Positions 9,270 to 19,811 of a stretch of DNA of 64,000 bases are shown in pieces. Each line of letters begins with the position of its first letter. The first letter of the stretch is position 1. Under the pieces are notes generated by a model. It made no database searches, was not told the origin of the DNA, and worked only from the letters and a program-made list of their open reading frames with translations. The stretch is from Tardiphaga sp. vice304. GTDB lineage: Bacteria; Pseudomonadota; Alphaproteobacteria; Rhizobiales; Xanthobacteraceae. The position numbers and the translations under genes were made by a program. The DNA lies in contig NZ_CP041402.1 in NCBI RefSeq assembly GCF_007018905.1, positions 4,576,001 through 4,640,000 on the forward strand, written 5' to 3'.

Positions 9270-10859
9270 TCAGAACGTCAGCGCCTTGGCCTGCTTGACC
9301 TGCGGCAGCTTCTGCACCTTCGCCAGCACTTCGTTCGGTACCGCACCATCGACCTCGACCAGCGCAATCGCGTCGCCGCCCTTGCTGTTGCGACCGAGAT
9401 GGAAGGTGGCGATATTGAGCTTGGCGTCGCCGAGCAACGACGCGAACTTGCCGATGAAGCCGGGCTTGTCCTCGTTGGTGACGTAGATCATCGACTTGCC
9501 GAATTCGGCATCGACCCGGATGCCCTTGATGTCGACGAGGCGCGGCTGACCGTCGGCATAGACCGTGCCGGACACCGAGCGCTCCTGGGTCTCGGTCGTG
9601 ACCGTCACCGTGATCAGGCTTTCATAGTCGCTCTGGGCGGCGCGGACGACTTCATCCACCACCATGCCGCGGTCCTTGGCAACGATCGGCGCGCTGACGA
9701 AATTGACGTCGCCGAGCATCGGCCGCAGCAGGCCGGTGAGCGCCGCCGAGGTCAGCGCCCTGATCTTCATCTCGCCGACCGCGCCCTCATAGGTGATGGT
9801 GACCTTGATGATGCCGCTCTCGGTGAGCTGGCCGGCAAAGGATCCCAGCTTTTCGGCAAGTGCCACGAATGGCTTCAGCTTCGGCGCCTCTTCCGCGGTG
9901 ATCGAGGGGAAATTGACCGCATTGGAAATCGCGCCGGTCAACAGATAGTCCGACATCTGCTCGGCGACCTGGAGCGCCACGTTCTCCTGTGCCTCGGTGG
10001 TCGCCGCCCCAAGATGCGGCGTGCAGATCACGTTGGGGTGGCCGAACAGCACGTTGGTGGTGGCGGGCTCCTCGACGAACACGTCGAAGGCCGCGCCCGC
10101 GACATGCTTGGATCCCAGCGCCGCCGCCAAAGCGGCCTCATCGACCAGGCCGCCGCGCGCGCAATTGATGATGCGTACGCCGGGCTTCATCTTCGCGATC
10201 GCCGCGGCATCGATGATGTTTCTGGTCTTGTCGGTGAGCGGAGTATGCAGCGTGATGAAATCGGCGCGCTTCAGCAACTCATCAAGCTCGACCTTCTCGA
10301 CGCCGATATCCTTGGCGCGCTCCGGCGACAGGAACGGATCGAACGCGATCACCTTCATTTTCAGGCCGAGCGCGCGGTCGGCGACGATCGCGCCGATATT
10401 GCCGCAACCGATCACGCCGAGCGTCTTGTTGGTGATCTCGACGCCCATGAAGCGGTTCTTCTCCCACTTGCCGGCCTGTGTGGAGGCATCCGCCTGCGGG
10501 ATCTCGCGCGCCAGCGCCATCATCAGGGTGATGGCGTGTTCGGCGGTGGTGATGGAATTACCGAACGGCGTGTTCATCACGATGATGCCGCGCGCGGTGG
10601 CGGCGGGAATCTCGACATTGTCGACGCCGATGCCGGCGCGGCCGATCACTTTCAGGCGCGTCGCGCGGGCGAGGATCTTTTCGGTGGCCTTGGTGGCCGA
10701 GCGGATGGCGAGGCCGTCATAGTTGCCGATGATTTCGGCGAGCTTGTCCTTGTCCTTGCCGAGGTTGGGCTGGAAGTCGACCTCGATACCGCGATCCCGA
10801 AAGATCTGGACGGCAGCGGGAGAAAGAGCGTCGGAAATGAGTACTTTGGGGGCGGGCAT
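9270..10859 (-). CDS. serA: D-3-phosphoglycerate dehydrogenase
   Basis: 529 aa, the long SerA form. It oxidises 3-phosphoglycerate with NAD+, the first step of serine synthesis. Visible parts: N-terminal substrate domain with IGRAGIGVDNVE; Rossmann fold GVIGCGNIGAIVADRALG near 145; catalytic Arg in NCARGGLVDE, Glu in VEEPA and His in CTPHLGAATTEAQENV; an intervening domain; C-terminal ACT domain (MIYVTNEDKPGFIGKFASLL). The start at 10859 has AGGATC 8-9 bases upstream; an ATG 15 bases earlier is less well placed. serC lies upstream on the same strand, separated by a repeat element. Confidence 0.96.
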   Translation of the reverse strand: MPAPKVLISDALSPAAVQIFRDRGIEVDFQPNLGKDKDKLAEIIGNYDGLAIRSATKATEKILARATRLKVIGRAGIGVDNVEIPAATARGIIVMNTPFGNSITTAEHAITLMMALAREIPQADASTQAGKWEKNRFMGVEITNKTLGVIGCGNIGAIVADRALGLKMKVIAFDPFLSPERAKDIGVEKVELDELLKRADFITLHTPLTDKTRNIIDAAAIAKMKPGVRIINCARGGLVDEAALAAALGSKHVAGAAFDVFVEEPATTNVLFGHPNVICTPHLGAATTEAQENVALQVAEQMSDYLLTGAISNAVNFPSITAEEAPKLKPFVALAEKLGSFAGQLTESGIIKVTITYEGAVGEMKIRALTSAALTGLLRPMLGDVNFVSAPIVAKDRGMVVDEVVRAAQSDYESLITVTVTTETQERSVSGTVYADGQPRLVDIKGIRVDAEFGKSMIYVTNEDKPGFIGKFASLLGDAKLNIATFHLGRNSKGGDAIALVEVDGAVPNEVLAKVQKLPQVKQAKALTF

Positions 10860-10910
10860 GGGATGATCCTGCAATTAGTGGGATGTCAGTGAAACGAGCG
10901 CGGTGCCCAC

Positions 10911-11051
10911 TTCCTTCTCCCCTTGTGAGGCAAGGTGGCGCGGCCGATAGGCCGCGTCGGATGAGGGGTAATGCTAGGCTCGGAGTTCGTGGCACCCCCT
11001 CACCCGTCCGCGCTTCGCGCGGCCACCCTCTCCCACAAGGGGAGAGGGAAG
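10911..11051. repeat. Dispersed palindromic repeat, CTCCCC family, full copy 1
   Basis: Outer arms CCTTCTCCCCTTGTG and CACAAGGGGAGAGGG pair across about 140 bp. Inside are two small hairpins (GCGGCC...GGCCGC and CCGCGC...GCGCGG) and the pair GATGAGGGG / CCCCTCACC. The same architecture recurs at 25943-26080 and 35917-36061. It sits between serC and serA and could affect serA expression. Confidence 0.85.
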
Positions 11052-11066
11052 TAAGAAAACGCGCGC

Positions 11067-12239
<1,173 letters not shown>

Positions 12240-12359
12240 GATCTATCCTTCCAGATAGCAAGCCTCCCGTTGGGGGGAGGTGGCCCGCCGGCGTGGATAT
12301 GGGAACCGACGGTAACCGTCAAGACAGATCTGGACACGCCTCGGTGATCGGTGCGGCGT

Positions 12360-12944
12360 TCACACCACGCCTAGCGCCTGCTCCGCATCCGCAATCCAGC
12401 GTCGGATCGCGGCGTAGCCGTCGAGATGGAAGCCGCCCTGATGGGCGACGCGCGTATAGGCCAGCAGGGCGATGTCGGCGAGCGTCACCCTGTCGCCGAC
12501 GAAATATCGCTGATGCGCCAGTTGCTGCTCCATCCGCGCCAGCGCGAAATAGCCGCGTTTCACCTTGTCGGGGTCGAGATCCGACACGGGACGGCCGAGA
12601 TAGACCATCTGGAAGCGGCAGGTCGCGATATAGGGCTCGTGGCTGTATTGCTCCCAGAACAGCCATTCATCCATCTTGGCCTGCTGATAGGCGTCGGCCG
12701 GAATGAACGCGCTGTCGCGGGCCAGATAGCGGACGATAGCGTTAGATTGCGCCAGCGCGCGGCCGTCGTCCAGAACCACGACGGGCACCTGCCCCGCGCC
12801 ATTCAGCGCGAGAAATTCCGGCGTCCGGCTCTCGCCCTTCATCGTGTCGATGGCGATCCACTCATAGGGCTGCGCGAGCGCATCGCACACCCACTTCACC
12901 TTCAGGCAATTGCCGGAATTCAGATCGCCGTAAATTTTCAACAT
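12360..12944 (-). CDS. Glutathione S-transferase family protein
   Basis: 194 aa. Start chosen at 12944 (MLKIYGDLNSGNCLKVKW), with GGAGGG 7 bases upstream. The N-terminal thioredoxin-like domain has GAGQVPVVVLDDG and QSNAIVRYLA (cis-Pro loop and the ESNAI-type glutathione-binding segment), followed by an all-helical domain with DRVTLADIALLAY. Substrate is unknown. It is related to the GST at 29049-29702, which shares the GESRTPEFLA...GQVP signature. Single gene between serC and the porins. Confidence 0.9.
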   Translation of the reverse strand: MLKIYGDLNSGNCLKVKWVCDALAQPYEWIAIDTMKGESRTPEFLALNGAGQVPVVVLDDGRALAQSNAIVRYLARDSAFIPADAYQQAKMDEWLFWEQYSHEPYIATCRFQMVYLGRPVSDLDPDKVKRGYFALARMEQQLAHQRYFVGDRVTLADIALLAYTRVAHQGGFHLDGYAAIRRWIADAEQALGVV

Positions 12945-13000
12945 TCGTGGGCCCTCCGCCATCAGAGAGCAACAGCGATTGCCGACGCTGTCAACCGGCC

Positions 13001-13837
13001 TCAGAACTTGTAGCCGACGCCGGCGCGCACGGTGTTGATGCTGGTTTCCACCTTCGAGGTGAAGCGGATGTATTCCCACTCGCCGCGCAGGAACAGGCCG
13101 CCGACAATCGCCATGTCGAAGCCGAGGCCGGCGGTGTAGCCGTAGATCAGATGGCTGTATTTGCCGTCCTCGATACCACGACCGAGCTGGCGCCCGAGCA
13201 GATTGGCGGGCGTCGTCGACCCCGGCCCCGGCGTAACGAAGTCCGATACAAAAGCCGTCCGCACGATATCCGCCTGGCCGAGCGCCAGACCGCCGAAGGC
13301 ATAGGGCAGGAAACCGCCGATGGCATAGCCGGCGCGGGCCCGGAAGGTGCCGATATCGCTGATCGCGATCGAACTCGATGCCTGCGAGGTGACCGAGTGA
13401 TAGTTGTTGTCCGACAGCAACGAGTAGCGCGACATGTCACCGCTGGACACGCCACCAAACTTGCCATGGACATAATTCATCTCGAGGCCGATGACGACGT
13501 CTTCCCATTGCGAATTGTAGCCCGCGAAGCCGCCATAGGCTTCCGAATGACCGGACTGATTGCGGAAGCCGAGCGGCCATTGCGAAATGCCCATTTCGCT
13601 TCCGACAAGGGTATTGGCCAGAATGCTGGACGTCAGGTCGGAGTTGGAGCCGCCGAATTTGGTATCTACCGATCCATAGGCCACCTGACCGCCGATATAG
13701 CCGCCCTGCCAGTTGATCGTCCTGGTCGGCACGTCAGAAAACCCGCCACGAAGAACCGGAAAGTCCGGCATGTCGGCTGCCGCGGCGCCCTGCACCACGC
13801 TGCCGAACATCACAATGGCGATCAGAAAATGACGCAT
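13001..13837 (-). CDS. Outer membrane beta-barrel protein (Omp25/RopB type)
   Basis: 278 aa from ATG 13837, which is 8-9 bases after GAGG; an ATG three codons earlier is too close to that site. Signal peptide of about 20 residues (ends QGAAAADM). The mature part has alternating hydrophobic strands, WQGGYIGGQVAYG, FAGYNSQWEDVVIGLEMNY, FRARAGYAIGGFLPYAFGGL, and a final strand ending VRAGVGYKF with the terminal Phe needed for barrel insertion. Likely structural or adhesion role in the outer membrane. It follows another barrel gene on the same strand, but a terminator at 13924-13951 separates them. Confidence 0.88.
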   Translation of the reverse strand: MRHFLIAIVMFGSVVQGAAAADMPDFPVLRGGFSDVPTRTINWQGGYIGGQVAYGSVDTKFGGSNSDLTSSILANTLVGSEMGISQWPLGFRNQSGHSEAYGGFAGYNSQWEDVVIGLEMNYVHGKFGGVSSGDMSRYSLLSDNNYHSVTSQASSSIAISDIGTFRARAGYAIGGFLPYAFGGLALGQADIVRTAFVSDFVTPGPGSTTPANLLGRQLGRGIEDGKYSHLIYGYTAGLGFDMAIVGGLFLRGEWEYIRFTSKVETSINTVRAGVGYKF

Positions 13838-13923
13838 TACCAACATCCTCGATTTTTTGGACTGACGCGATCATCCCTTGTTAACGTTAATCAATGGTTG
13901 CCGAACACCAACTACACAAACAA

Positions 13924-13951
13924 AACGGCGCGGGAAAATTCCTGCGCCGTT
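13924..13951 (-). terminator. Intrinsic terminator between the two outer-membrane protein genes
   Basis: Minus strand: ACGGCGC-AGGAA, loop, TTCCC-GCGCCGT, then TTTTGTTTG. It ends the transcript from 14869 before the next barrel gene. Confidence 0.78.
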
Positions 13952-13978
13952 CATGAAGTATCGAAGTGATCCGAGAGA

Positions 13979-14869
13979 TCAGCCCTTGCGGATCAACGGC
14001 GGCGGCGGCGGCGCGTAAACGGCCGGGCTGTCGAGGTTCCAGCGGACGCCGAGCTTCACGTCATGCGAGGTGATGTCCTTGAAGGTGACTGCGTACTGGC
14101 CGGGAACGACGCCGGTATAGGGCGTCAGCGACCCGGTGACGCCATTGCCGAGGTTCATATAGCTGTAGCCGAGTTCGACGGTCATGTTCGGCGTGGCCTT
14201 GTACGCCAGGCCGGTGTGCAGCGCCCAGGCGAAATTCCACTTCGACGCCGAGTCCGCGGAGGCCTGCCCGGCGAAGGTGCCGACGCCCGGACGGAACTGC
14301 AGGTTCTGGTCGGTGAAGTTAGCCACCTCGACCCGCGCCATGCCGACGCCGGCGCCGATGAACGGGGTCACGCACCACCAGGTGCCGAGATCGACATAGC
14401 CGTTGGCCATCACGACCCATTCGCTCTTGCGGCCGCCGTACTGCTCCGACTGCACGATGCCGGCATTGGCAGCACCCGTGAAGGAGAAGCGGTCGTTGCC
14501 GTGGAAATTCGCACTGCCGCGATACTGGCCGGTGACGTCGCCGCGGAACCAGGAATTGAACTGGTAGCCGACGCCGATCTGGTAGATGCCGGCACTATCG
14601 AAAGCCAGCGACTGCGAATCCAGAACGGTGTTCGGCGCGTTGTACCCGACGCCCGCCGGGGTCTCGAGGCGTTTGACCTTCTGGTTGCTCATGCCGATAT
14701 CGCCGCGCAGATACCAGCCGCCGAATTCTTCGACCGGCGGCGGCGGCGGGGCGTAGTAGGTCTGCGGCCCGCGCATCGCCATGTCGGCGGCGACGGCAGA
14801 GCCGACGAAACTCACGCTGGACATCAGAGCTGCCGCGCCGAGGGCCAGGATCGACTTGTTCCTATTCAT
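13979..14869 (-). CDS. Outer membrane beta-barrel protein
   Basis: 296 aa from ATG 14869 (MNRNKSILALGAAALMSSVS), with AGGA 9 bases upstream. Signal peptide ends near SAVAADM. Features: WYLRGDIGMSNQKVKRL, IGVGYQFNSWFRGDVTGQYRG, WWCVTPFIGAGVGMARVEVAN, LGYSYMNLGNG and VKLGVRWNL strands typical of small rhizobial porin-like barrels (Omp31/RopB group). The tail YAPPPPPLIRKG is Pro-rich and follows the last strand, which is unusual because barrels normally end with an aromatic residue. Pro-rich YYAPPPPPVEEFG also follows the signal peptide. Confidence 0.87.
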   Translation of the reverse strand: MNRNKSILALGAAALMSSVSFVGSAVAADMAMRGPQTYYAPPPPPVEEFGGWYLRGDIGMSNQKVKRLETPAGVGYNAPNTVLDSQSLAFDSAGIYQIGVGYQFNSWFRGDVTGQYRGSANFHGNDRFSFTGAANAGIVQSEQYGGRKSEWVVMANGYVDLGTWWCVTPFIGAGVGMARVEVANFTDQNLQFRPGVGTFAGQASADSASKWNFAWALHTGLAYKATPNMTVELGYSYMNLGNGVTGSLTPYTGVVPGQYAVTFKDITSHDVKLGVRWNLDSPAVYAPPPPPLIRKG

Positions 14870-15214
14870 TGGGTTCGTCCTCTTACAAAGGAGCACTCGA
14901 TGGCCCCACACTCAAAACTCATGGCAAGAGGATGCCAGCAATTTCTTAAGCGGCACTTAACCCTAACAATTAAGGTTGACAATTCATGTGGAACGGCATT
15001 GCCGGGCGCGATCGAGCGATGCGCGTGCCACATTTACTAACAAAGTGTTGATATCAGTGTTCGAGCACGCAGTGTCAGTGTGTCGTCCCCGCGAACGCGG
15101 GGACCCCTACACGCCGCTTTCGAGCAGGCGCGCGAAGGCCACGGCGATTCATTCGCAGCGCCAGAGGCTATGGGTCCCCGCGTTCGCGGGGACGACATGT
15201 AGAGAGAGCTTCGC
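14870..15214. other. Intergenic region of 345 bp with a nested palindrome element
   Basis: The left part (14870-15070) is the AT-richer upstream region of the barrel gene and should hold its promoter. The right part holds the palindromic element at 15081-15197, immediately after the glmM stop. No gene was seen. Confidence 0.6.
15081..15197. repeat. Nested palindromic repeat with perfect 26-bp outer arms
   Basis: Bases 15081-15106 and 15172-15197 are exact reverse complements over 26 bp. Each arm contains its own perfect hairpin, GTCCCCGCGAACGCGGGGAC. The element can therefore fold as two small hairpins or as one long stem. It follows glmM by 17 bp and could serve as its 3-prime end. Single copy in this window. 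Confidence 0.9.
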
Positions 15215-16564
15215 CTATGCCGCAGCCGCGGCGTGCCCGAGCGCCGAGACGATGGTGTCGACCACCTCCTCGACCATGACGCGGTCATCGCCCTCGCCCA
15301 TCACGCGGATCACCGGTTCAGTGCCGGAGGGGCGGATCAAGAGTCGGCCGTGGCCGTTGAGGCGCTGTTCAGCCGCGGCGATCGTCGACTTCACGTCGTC
15401 ATTGTCGAGCGGCTTGCCGCTGCGGTAGCGCACGTTCTTCAGGATCTGCGGCAGCGGGTCGAACAGATGGCATACTTCGGACACCGGGCGGTCGTGCTTC
15501 TTCACCACCGCCAGCACCTGCAACGCCGCGACGAAGCCGTCGCCGGTGGTCGCATAGTCCGACATGATGATGTGGCCGGAAGGTTCGCCGCCGACATTGT
15601 AGCCGTGCTTCATCATCTGCTCGAGCACATAGCGATCGCCGACCGCAGTGCGGATCAGCTCGATGCCCTGCGCATTGAGAAAGCGCTCGAGGCCGAGATT
15701 GGACATCACGGTGGAGACGATGCCCGGCTTGGCGAGGCGGCCGTCCTCCTTCCAGCTCTGCGCGATCACCGCCAGCAACTGGTCGCCGTCGACGACATGG
15801 CCGCGCTCATCGACGATGATGACGCGGTCGGCGTCGCCGTCCAGCGCTATGCCGATGTCGGCACGCATCTCGCGCACCTTGCGCGACAGCGCTTCCGGCG
15901 AGGTCGAGCCGCATTCCTTGTTGATGTTGAAGCCGTCCGGCTCGACGCCGATCGAGATCACGTCGGCACCGAGTTCCCACAGCGCCTCGGGCACCACCTT
16001 GTAGGCGGCGCCATGGGCGCAATCGACGACGACACGCAGCCCGTCGAGCGACAGGTCGCGCGGCAGCGTGCGCTTGGCGAATTCGATATAGCGGTCATGC
16101 ACGCCGTCGATGCGACGGGCGCGGCCGAGGCTGGCGCTCTGCGCCAGCTTCTTGCCGAGATCCTCGTCGAGCAATTCCTCGATCTGCTTTTCGACCTCGT
16201 CGGACAGCTTGAAGCCGAGCGGGCCGAACAGCTTGATGCCGTTGTCCTCGAACAAATTATGCGAGGCGGAGATCATCACGCCGAGATCGGCGCGCATCGA
16301 CTTGGTCAGCATCGCGACGGCCGGCGTCGGCATCGGGCCGACCAGCAAAACATCCATGCCGACCGAAGTGAAGCCCGCGACCATCGCGTTCTCGATCATG
16401 TAGCCGGACAGCCTTGTGTCCTTGCCGATCACGACGCGGTGGCGATGCTCGCCGCGCTGGAAAACCAGACCCGCGGCCTGCCCGACCTTCAGCGCCAGCT
16501 CCGGCGTGATCACGCCATTGGCGCGGCCACGGATGCCGTCGGTACCGAAATATTTGCGGCTCAT
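15215..16564 (-). CDS. glmM: Phosphoglucosamine mutase
   Basis: 449 aa starting [17 protein letters not shown] at 16564; ATG at 16576 ([11 protein letters not shown]) is an alternative. It interconverts glucosamine-6-P and glucosamine-1-P for cell-wall and LPS precursors. The active-site serine lies in MISASHN (about residue 100), metal-binding DGDADR near 240, the sugar loop GGEPSGH, and the phosphate loop [12 protein letters not shown] near 410. Length and motifs are standard. Single gene here, no folP or ftsH neighbour in the window. Confidence 0.96.
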   Translation of the reverse strand: MSRKYFGTDGIRGRANGVITPELALKVGQAAGLVFQRGEHRHRVVIGKDTRLSGYMIENAMVAGFTSVGMDVLLVGPMPTPAVAMLTKSMRADLGVMISASHNLFEDNGIKLFGPLGFKLSDEVEKQIEELLDEDLGKKLAQSASLGRARRIDGVHDRYIEFAKRTLPRDLSLDGLRVVVDCAHGAAYKVVPEALWELGADVISIGVEPDGFNINKECGSTSPEALSRKVREMRADIGIALDGDADRVIIVDERGHVVDGDQLLAVIAQSWKEDGRLAKPGIVSTVMSNLGLERFLNAQGIELIRTAVGDRYVLEQMMKHGYNVGGEPSGHIIMSDYATTGDGFVAALQVLAVVKKHDRPVSEVCHLFDPLPQILKNVRYRSGKPLDNDDVKSTIAAAEQRLNGHGRLLIRPSGTEPVIRVMGEGDDRVMVEEVVDTIVSALGHAAAAA

Positions 16565-16804
16565 ATCGACCCCCATTGTTGCCGTGGCGTCGTCAGCCTG
16601 GGGTTGAACCCACCCCGGCAACTCGCCTGCGACACCAGCCCACTTGGCATGTGACGGTCTTATAGAGCCCCGCAGCCTAAAATGGCTTCAAAAAATATGA
16701 TGAATCATTACCGGGCAACCACCACCGTTAATTCCAGCAAGCAATTGATATTCCTAGATAACTTTCACGCCGCGCTAGTTTTGGGGGGAACCGGCCGGGA
16801 CCAT

Positions 16805-17014
<210 letters not shown>

Positions 17015-17083
17015 TCATTTGGCGGCTGCCGCAACCATGCTAGATCACTACGAAACACGCAAATGCAAGAAGGGCGGAACGCC

Positions 17084-18223
17084 ATGAAGCACATCACCAC
17101 GATCGACGACTTGCGCGAGGTGCACAAGCGCAACGTCCCGAAGGCGTTCTTCGATTATGTCGATCGGGGCTCCTACTCCGAGGACACGCTGCGCGCCAAC
17201 CGCGACGATTTGCAGAAGTTGAAATTCCGCCAGCGCATCCTGGTCGATATTTCCAAGCGCGACCTCTCCACCACCATCCTCGGCGAGAAGGCCAGCCTGC
17301 CCTTAATCTGCGCGCCGGTCGGCTCCACCGGCATGCAATATGGCGACGGCGAGATCCACGCCTGCCGCGCCGCGCAAGCCGCCGGCATCCCCTACACGCT
17401 GTCCACGATGTCGATCAATTCGATCGAGGACGTGGCCGAGAGCGTCGACAAGCCGTTCTGGTTCCAGCTCTACGTGATGAAGGACCGCGGCTTCATCAAG
17501 GAACTGATCCAGCGCGCCATCGCTGCGAAATGCAGCGCGCTGGTGCTGACGGTCGACCTGCAGGTGATCGGTCAGCGCCACCAGGACATCAAGAACGGCC
17601 TGTCGGTGCCGCCGAAGATCTACAGCCTGAAGAACATGATCGACTTCGCCAGCAAGCCGTCCTGGGTGATGCGGACGCTGCGCGCCAAACGGCGCAATTT
17701 CGGCAATATCGCCGGCTTCGTGAAGGACGCCGACAATCTGGAATCCGTGTCGCAATGGACGGCGACGCAATTCGACGCCTCATTGAACTGGAAGGATCTC
17801 GACTGGATCCGCAGCATCTGGCCCGGCAAGATCGTGATCAAGGGCATCCACGACGTGGTGGATGCGCGCGAGGCCGTGAAGGTCGGCGCCCAGGCCATGG
17901 TGGTATCGAACCATGGCGGCCGTCAGCTCGACGGCGCGCCATCGTCGATTTCAGTGCTGCCGGGGATCGTCGACGCGGTAGGATCGGATATCGAAGTGCT
18001 ATTCGACAGCGGCATCCGCTCCGGGCAGGATATCATGCGCGCGCTCGCACTGGGTGCAAAATCGTGCATGATCGGCCGCGCCTATGTCTACGGCCTCGGT
18101 GCCTACGGCGGCCCCGGCGTCAGCAAGGCGCTGGATATCCTGCGCAACGAACTCAGCGTCACCATGGGCCTGTGCGGCGTCAATTCGATCGCCGAGATCG
18201 ACAAGCACGTTCTGGTGCAATAG
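17084..18223 (+). CDS. lldD: FMN-dependent alpha-hydroxy-acid dehydrogenase (L-lactate dehydrogenase-like)
   Basis: 379 aa starting MKHITTIDDLREVHKRNVPK. TIM-barrel flavoenzyme: FDYVDRGSYSEDTLRANR, PVGSTGMQYGDGE (FMN contacts), LVLTVDLQVIGQRHQD, lysine in IVIKGIHDVVDA, and the catalytic His region VSNHGGRQLDGAPSS near 278, then FDSGIRSGQDIMRALALGA. Family members oxidise L-lactate, glycolate or related acids; lldD is the best fit but substrate is not proven. In-frame ATG at 17063 and a longer upstream frame lack this family's sequence. Ends at a perfect inverted repeat. Confidence 0.88.
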   Translation: MKHITTIDDLREVHKRNVPKAFFDYVDRGSYSEDTLRANRDDLQKLKFRQRILVDISKRDLSTTILGEKASLPLICAPVGSTGMQYGDGEIHACRAAQAAGIPYTLSTMSINSIEDVAESVDKPFWFQLYVMKDRGFIKELIQRAIAAKCSALVLTVDLQVIGQRHQDIKNGLSVPPKIYSLKNMIDFASKPSWVMRTLRAKRRNFGNIAGFVKDADNLESVSQWTATQFDASLNWKDLDWIRSIWPGKIVIKGIHDVVDAREAVKVGAQAMVVSNHGGRQLDGAPSSISVLPGIVDAVGSDIEVLFDSGIRSGQDIMRALALGAKSCMIGRAYVYGLGAYGGPGVSKALDILRNELSVTMGLCGVNSIAEIDKHVLVQ

Positions 18224-18230
18224 CGCGGCC

Positions 18231-18264
18231 CGATAGCGGCCGGCGCTTGCGCCGGCCGCTATCG
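18231..18264. terminator. Perfect inverted repeat between convergent genes
   Basis: A 16-base arm (CGATAGCGGCCGGCGC) is followed after two bases by its exact reverse complement. It sits between the lldD-like stop and the carbonic anhydrase stop (3 bp away), so it probably ends both transcripts, although there is no long T-run. Confidence 0.75.
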
Positions 18265-18266
18265 CT

Positions 18267-18974
18267 TCACGACAACCAGCTCACCTTGCCGGTCTTGATA
18301 TCGTGCATCGCGGCTGCAATCTTCAGATCGCCGGACACAACCAGCGACTTGATGATCGGACTGCGGTCGAGCAGGCTGGCCGCGGTGAGCCGCGCATTCG
18401 CTTCGGCGACTTTCTGAACCAGCGGATAATTGTGCGAGTCGCGATGGCCGTCGGCCTCGGTCAGCGTGGCGAGCGCAGGCTGAAAGTTCTTCAGCAGTTC
18501 GGTGATGTTGCCGAGCTTGACGTCATCGACCGCGCTCTTGATGGCGCCGCAGGAATTGTGCCCGAGCACGACGATGGCGCGGGCGCCGGCCACCTTGGTG
18601 GCATATTCCAGGCTACCGATGATGTTGACATCGACGCAATTGCCCGCCACGCGCGCGCAGAACACGTCCCCGATGCGCTGGTCGAACACCAGCTCCGGTG
18701 GAACGCGCGAGTCGATACAGCCGACAATCGCCGCGTAAGGTGACTGGTTCTCGGCAGTGTCCTTCACCTGCTGCATCAGATTGCAATTAACCGATTTGCC
18801 GGCGGTGAACCGTTCATTGCCGGCCTTCAGCCGCAGCAAGGCCTCATCCGGCGCCGTCGATTTCTGCCGGTCTGGCGTGAAAACGGCACATTCGAGTGAC
18901 TGGGCATGGGCCAATTGACTTGCCAGCGACAATCCACCGGCAAGACATCCGCAAAACAGGCGTCGCGTGATCAT
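18267..18974 (-). CDS. Exported beta-class carbonic anhydrase
   Basis: 235 aa from ATG 18974 (GGAGG 5-6 bases upstream). Reversible hydration of CO2. Zinc ligands are visible: Cys in VGCIDSRVPPE, with Asp/Arg dyad, and His/Cys in LGHNSCGAIKSAV. The N-terminus MITRRLFCGCLAGGLSLASQ ending AHAQ is a signal peptide with an Arg pair, so Tat export is plausible. Most bacterial beta enzymes are cytoplasmic, so a periplasmic one is less usual. Convergent with the lldD-like gene; the DUF5666-like gene lies upstream on the same strand. Confidence 0.92.
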   Translation of the reverse strand: MITRRLFCGCLAGGLSLASQLAHAQSLECAVFTPDRQKSTAPDEALLRLKAGNERFTAGKSVNCNLMQQVKDTAENQSPYAAIVGCIDSRVPPELVFDQRIGDVFCARVAGNCVDVNIIGSLEYATKVAGARAIVVLGHNSCGAIKSAVDDVKLGNITELLKNFQPALATLTEADGHRDSHNYPLVQKVAEANARLTAASLLDRSPIIKSLVVSGDLKIAAAMHDIKTGKVSWLS

Positions 18975-19105
18975 CGAAACCTCCATCCGGTCGGTGACAT
19001 CACCGATCCGGATGGAACTTTTGCCCCGGTTTCCTCTTACCATCAAGTTCCATCTGGAACTTTTCAAGGATTTGGGCTTGCTGCCGGCCGTCGGCTGGCG
19101 CGCGG

Positions 19106-19732
19106 CTACATCGGCGGAGTCAGGCCATCCAGGCCGACATTGACGCGGGCTGCTTCGTAGCTGCCGTCGGGCTTCTTGTCGGCGCCCATGATGATCACCT
19201 TGGCGCCGGGCCGCAGCTCGGCCTTGGTGCTCGGCACGAAGGTGACGATCGGCGTGTCCGGGCCGACGGTGACTTTCTTCTCGCCGTCCTTGTATTTCAC
19301 CGTCAGGGTCTGGCCGTCGGTAGCCTCGACCTTCTGGTCGACGGTTGCATTGGTCATCGTGCTGTTGGGGCGCAGGTCCCAGGGGCGAAAGCCTTCGCCG
19401 GTTCCGCGCATCGCTTCCGGGAAGATGTGGATGGCGATCGCCTTCTGGGTGCCGTCGGGCTGCGGCTGGCCGGTGACGCCGATGTAGGAGCCCGGCTTGA
19501 TCTCGGCCAGGGTGGTCTTGGCGATGCCGGTGACCATGACGTTGTCGGTCATGTGCACCTTGCGCTCGTCGCCTTCGCGCGTCTTCACCGACAGGTTGGC
19601 GCCATCCACGCTCTCGATGGTGCCGCGAATCCGCGTCGGCTGCGGCTGCTGGGCGAAGGCGACCGACGACAGCAGCGACGCGGCAATGAGCGACGCCGCA
19701 ACCACGCGCGCCGGAGAAACAAAACGAACCAT
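19106..19732 (-). CDS. Exported protein with repeated OB/beta domains (DUF5666-like)
   Basis: 208 aa from ATG 19732, with AGAGGAAATCGC upstream. Signal peptide ends SVAFAQQ. Two beta-rich modules: TRIRGTIESVDGANLSVKTREGDERKVHM and VDQKVEATDGQTLTVKYKDGEKKVTVGPDTP, each followed by a GxxxxV-type segment (IKPGSYIGVTG; LRPGAKVIIMG). This repeat pattern suggests tandem DUF5666-type beta barrels; function unknown. It lies 130 bp upstream of the carbonic anhydrase gene, same strand. The family name is my reading of the motif, not a search. Confidence 0.75.
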   Translation of the reverse strand: MVRFVSPARVVAASLIAASLLSSVAFAQQPQPTRIRGTIESVDGANLSVKTREGDERKVHMTDNVMVTGIAKTTLAEIKPGSYIGVTGQPQPDGTQKAIAIHIFPEAMRGTGEGFRPWDLRPNSTMTNATVDQKVEATDGQTLTVKYKDGEKKVTVGPDTPIVTFVPSTKAELRPGAKVIIMGADKKPDGSYEAARVNVGLDGLTPPM

Positions 19733-19811
19733 GCGATTTCCTCTGAGACAACCGGACGGAGTGCCCGGCATCTTATTCTTCAACGTGCCGTGGAGGTCGA
19801 TTGTTTCGGGA

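Noticed and set aside
9399..10892. Long open frame opposite serA
   Set aside because: Antisense shadow without motifs; serA is certain.
15233..16654. Long open frame opposite glmM
   Set aside because: Antisense shadow; glmM motifs are complete.
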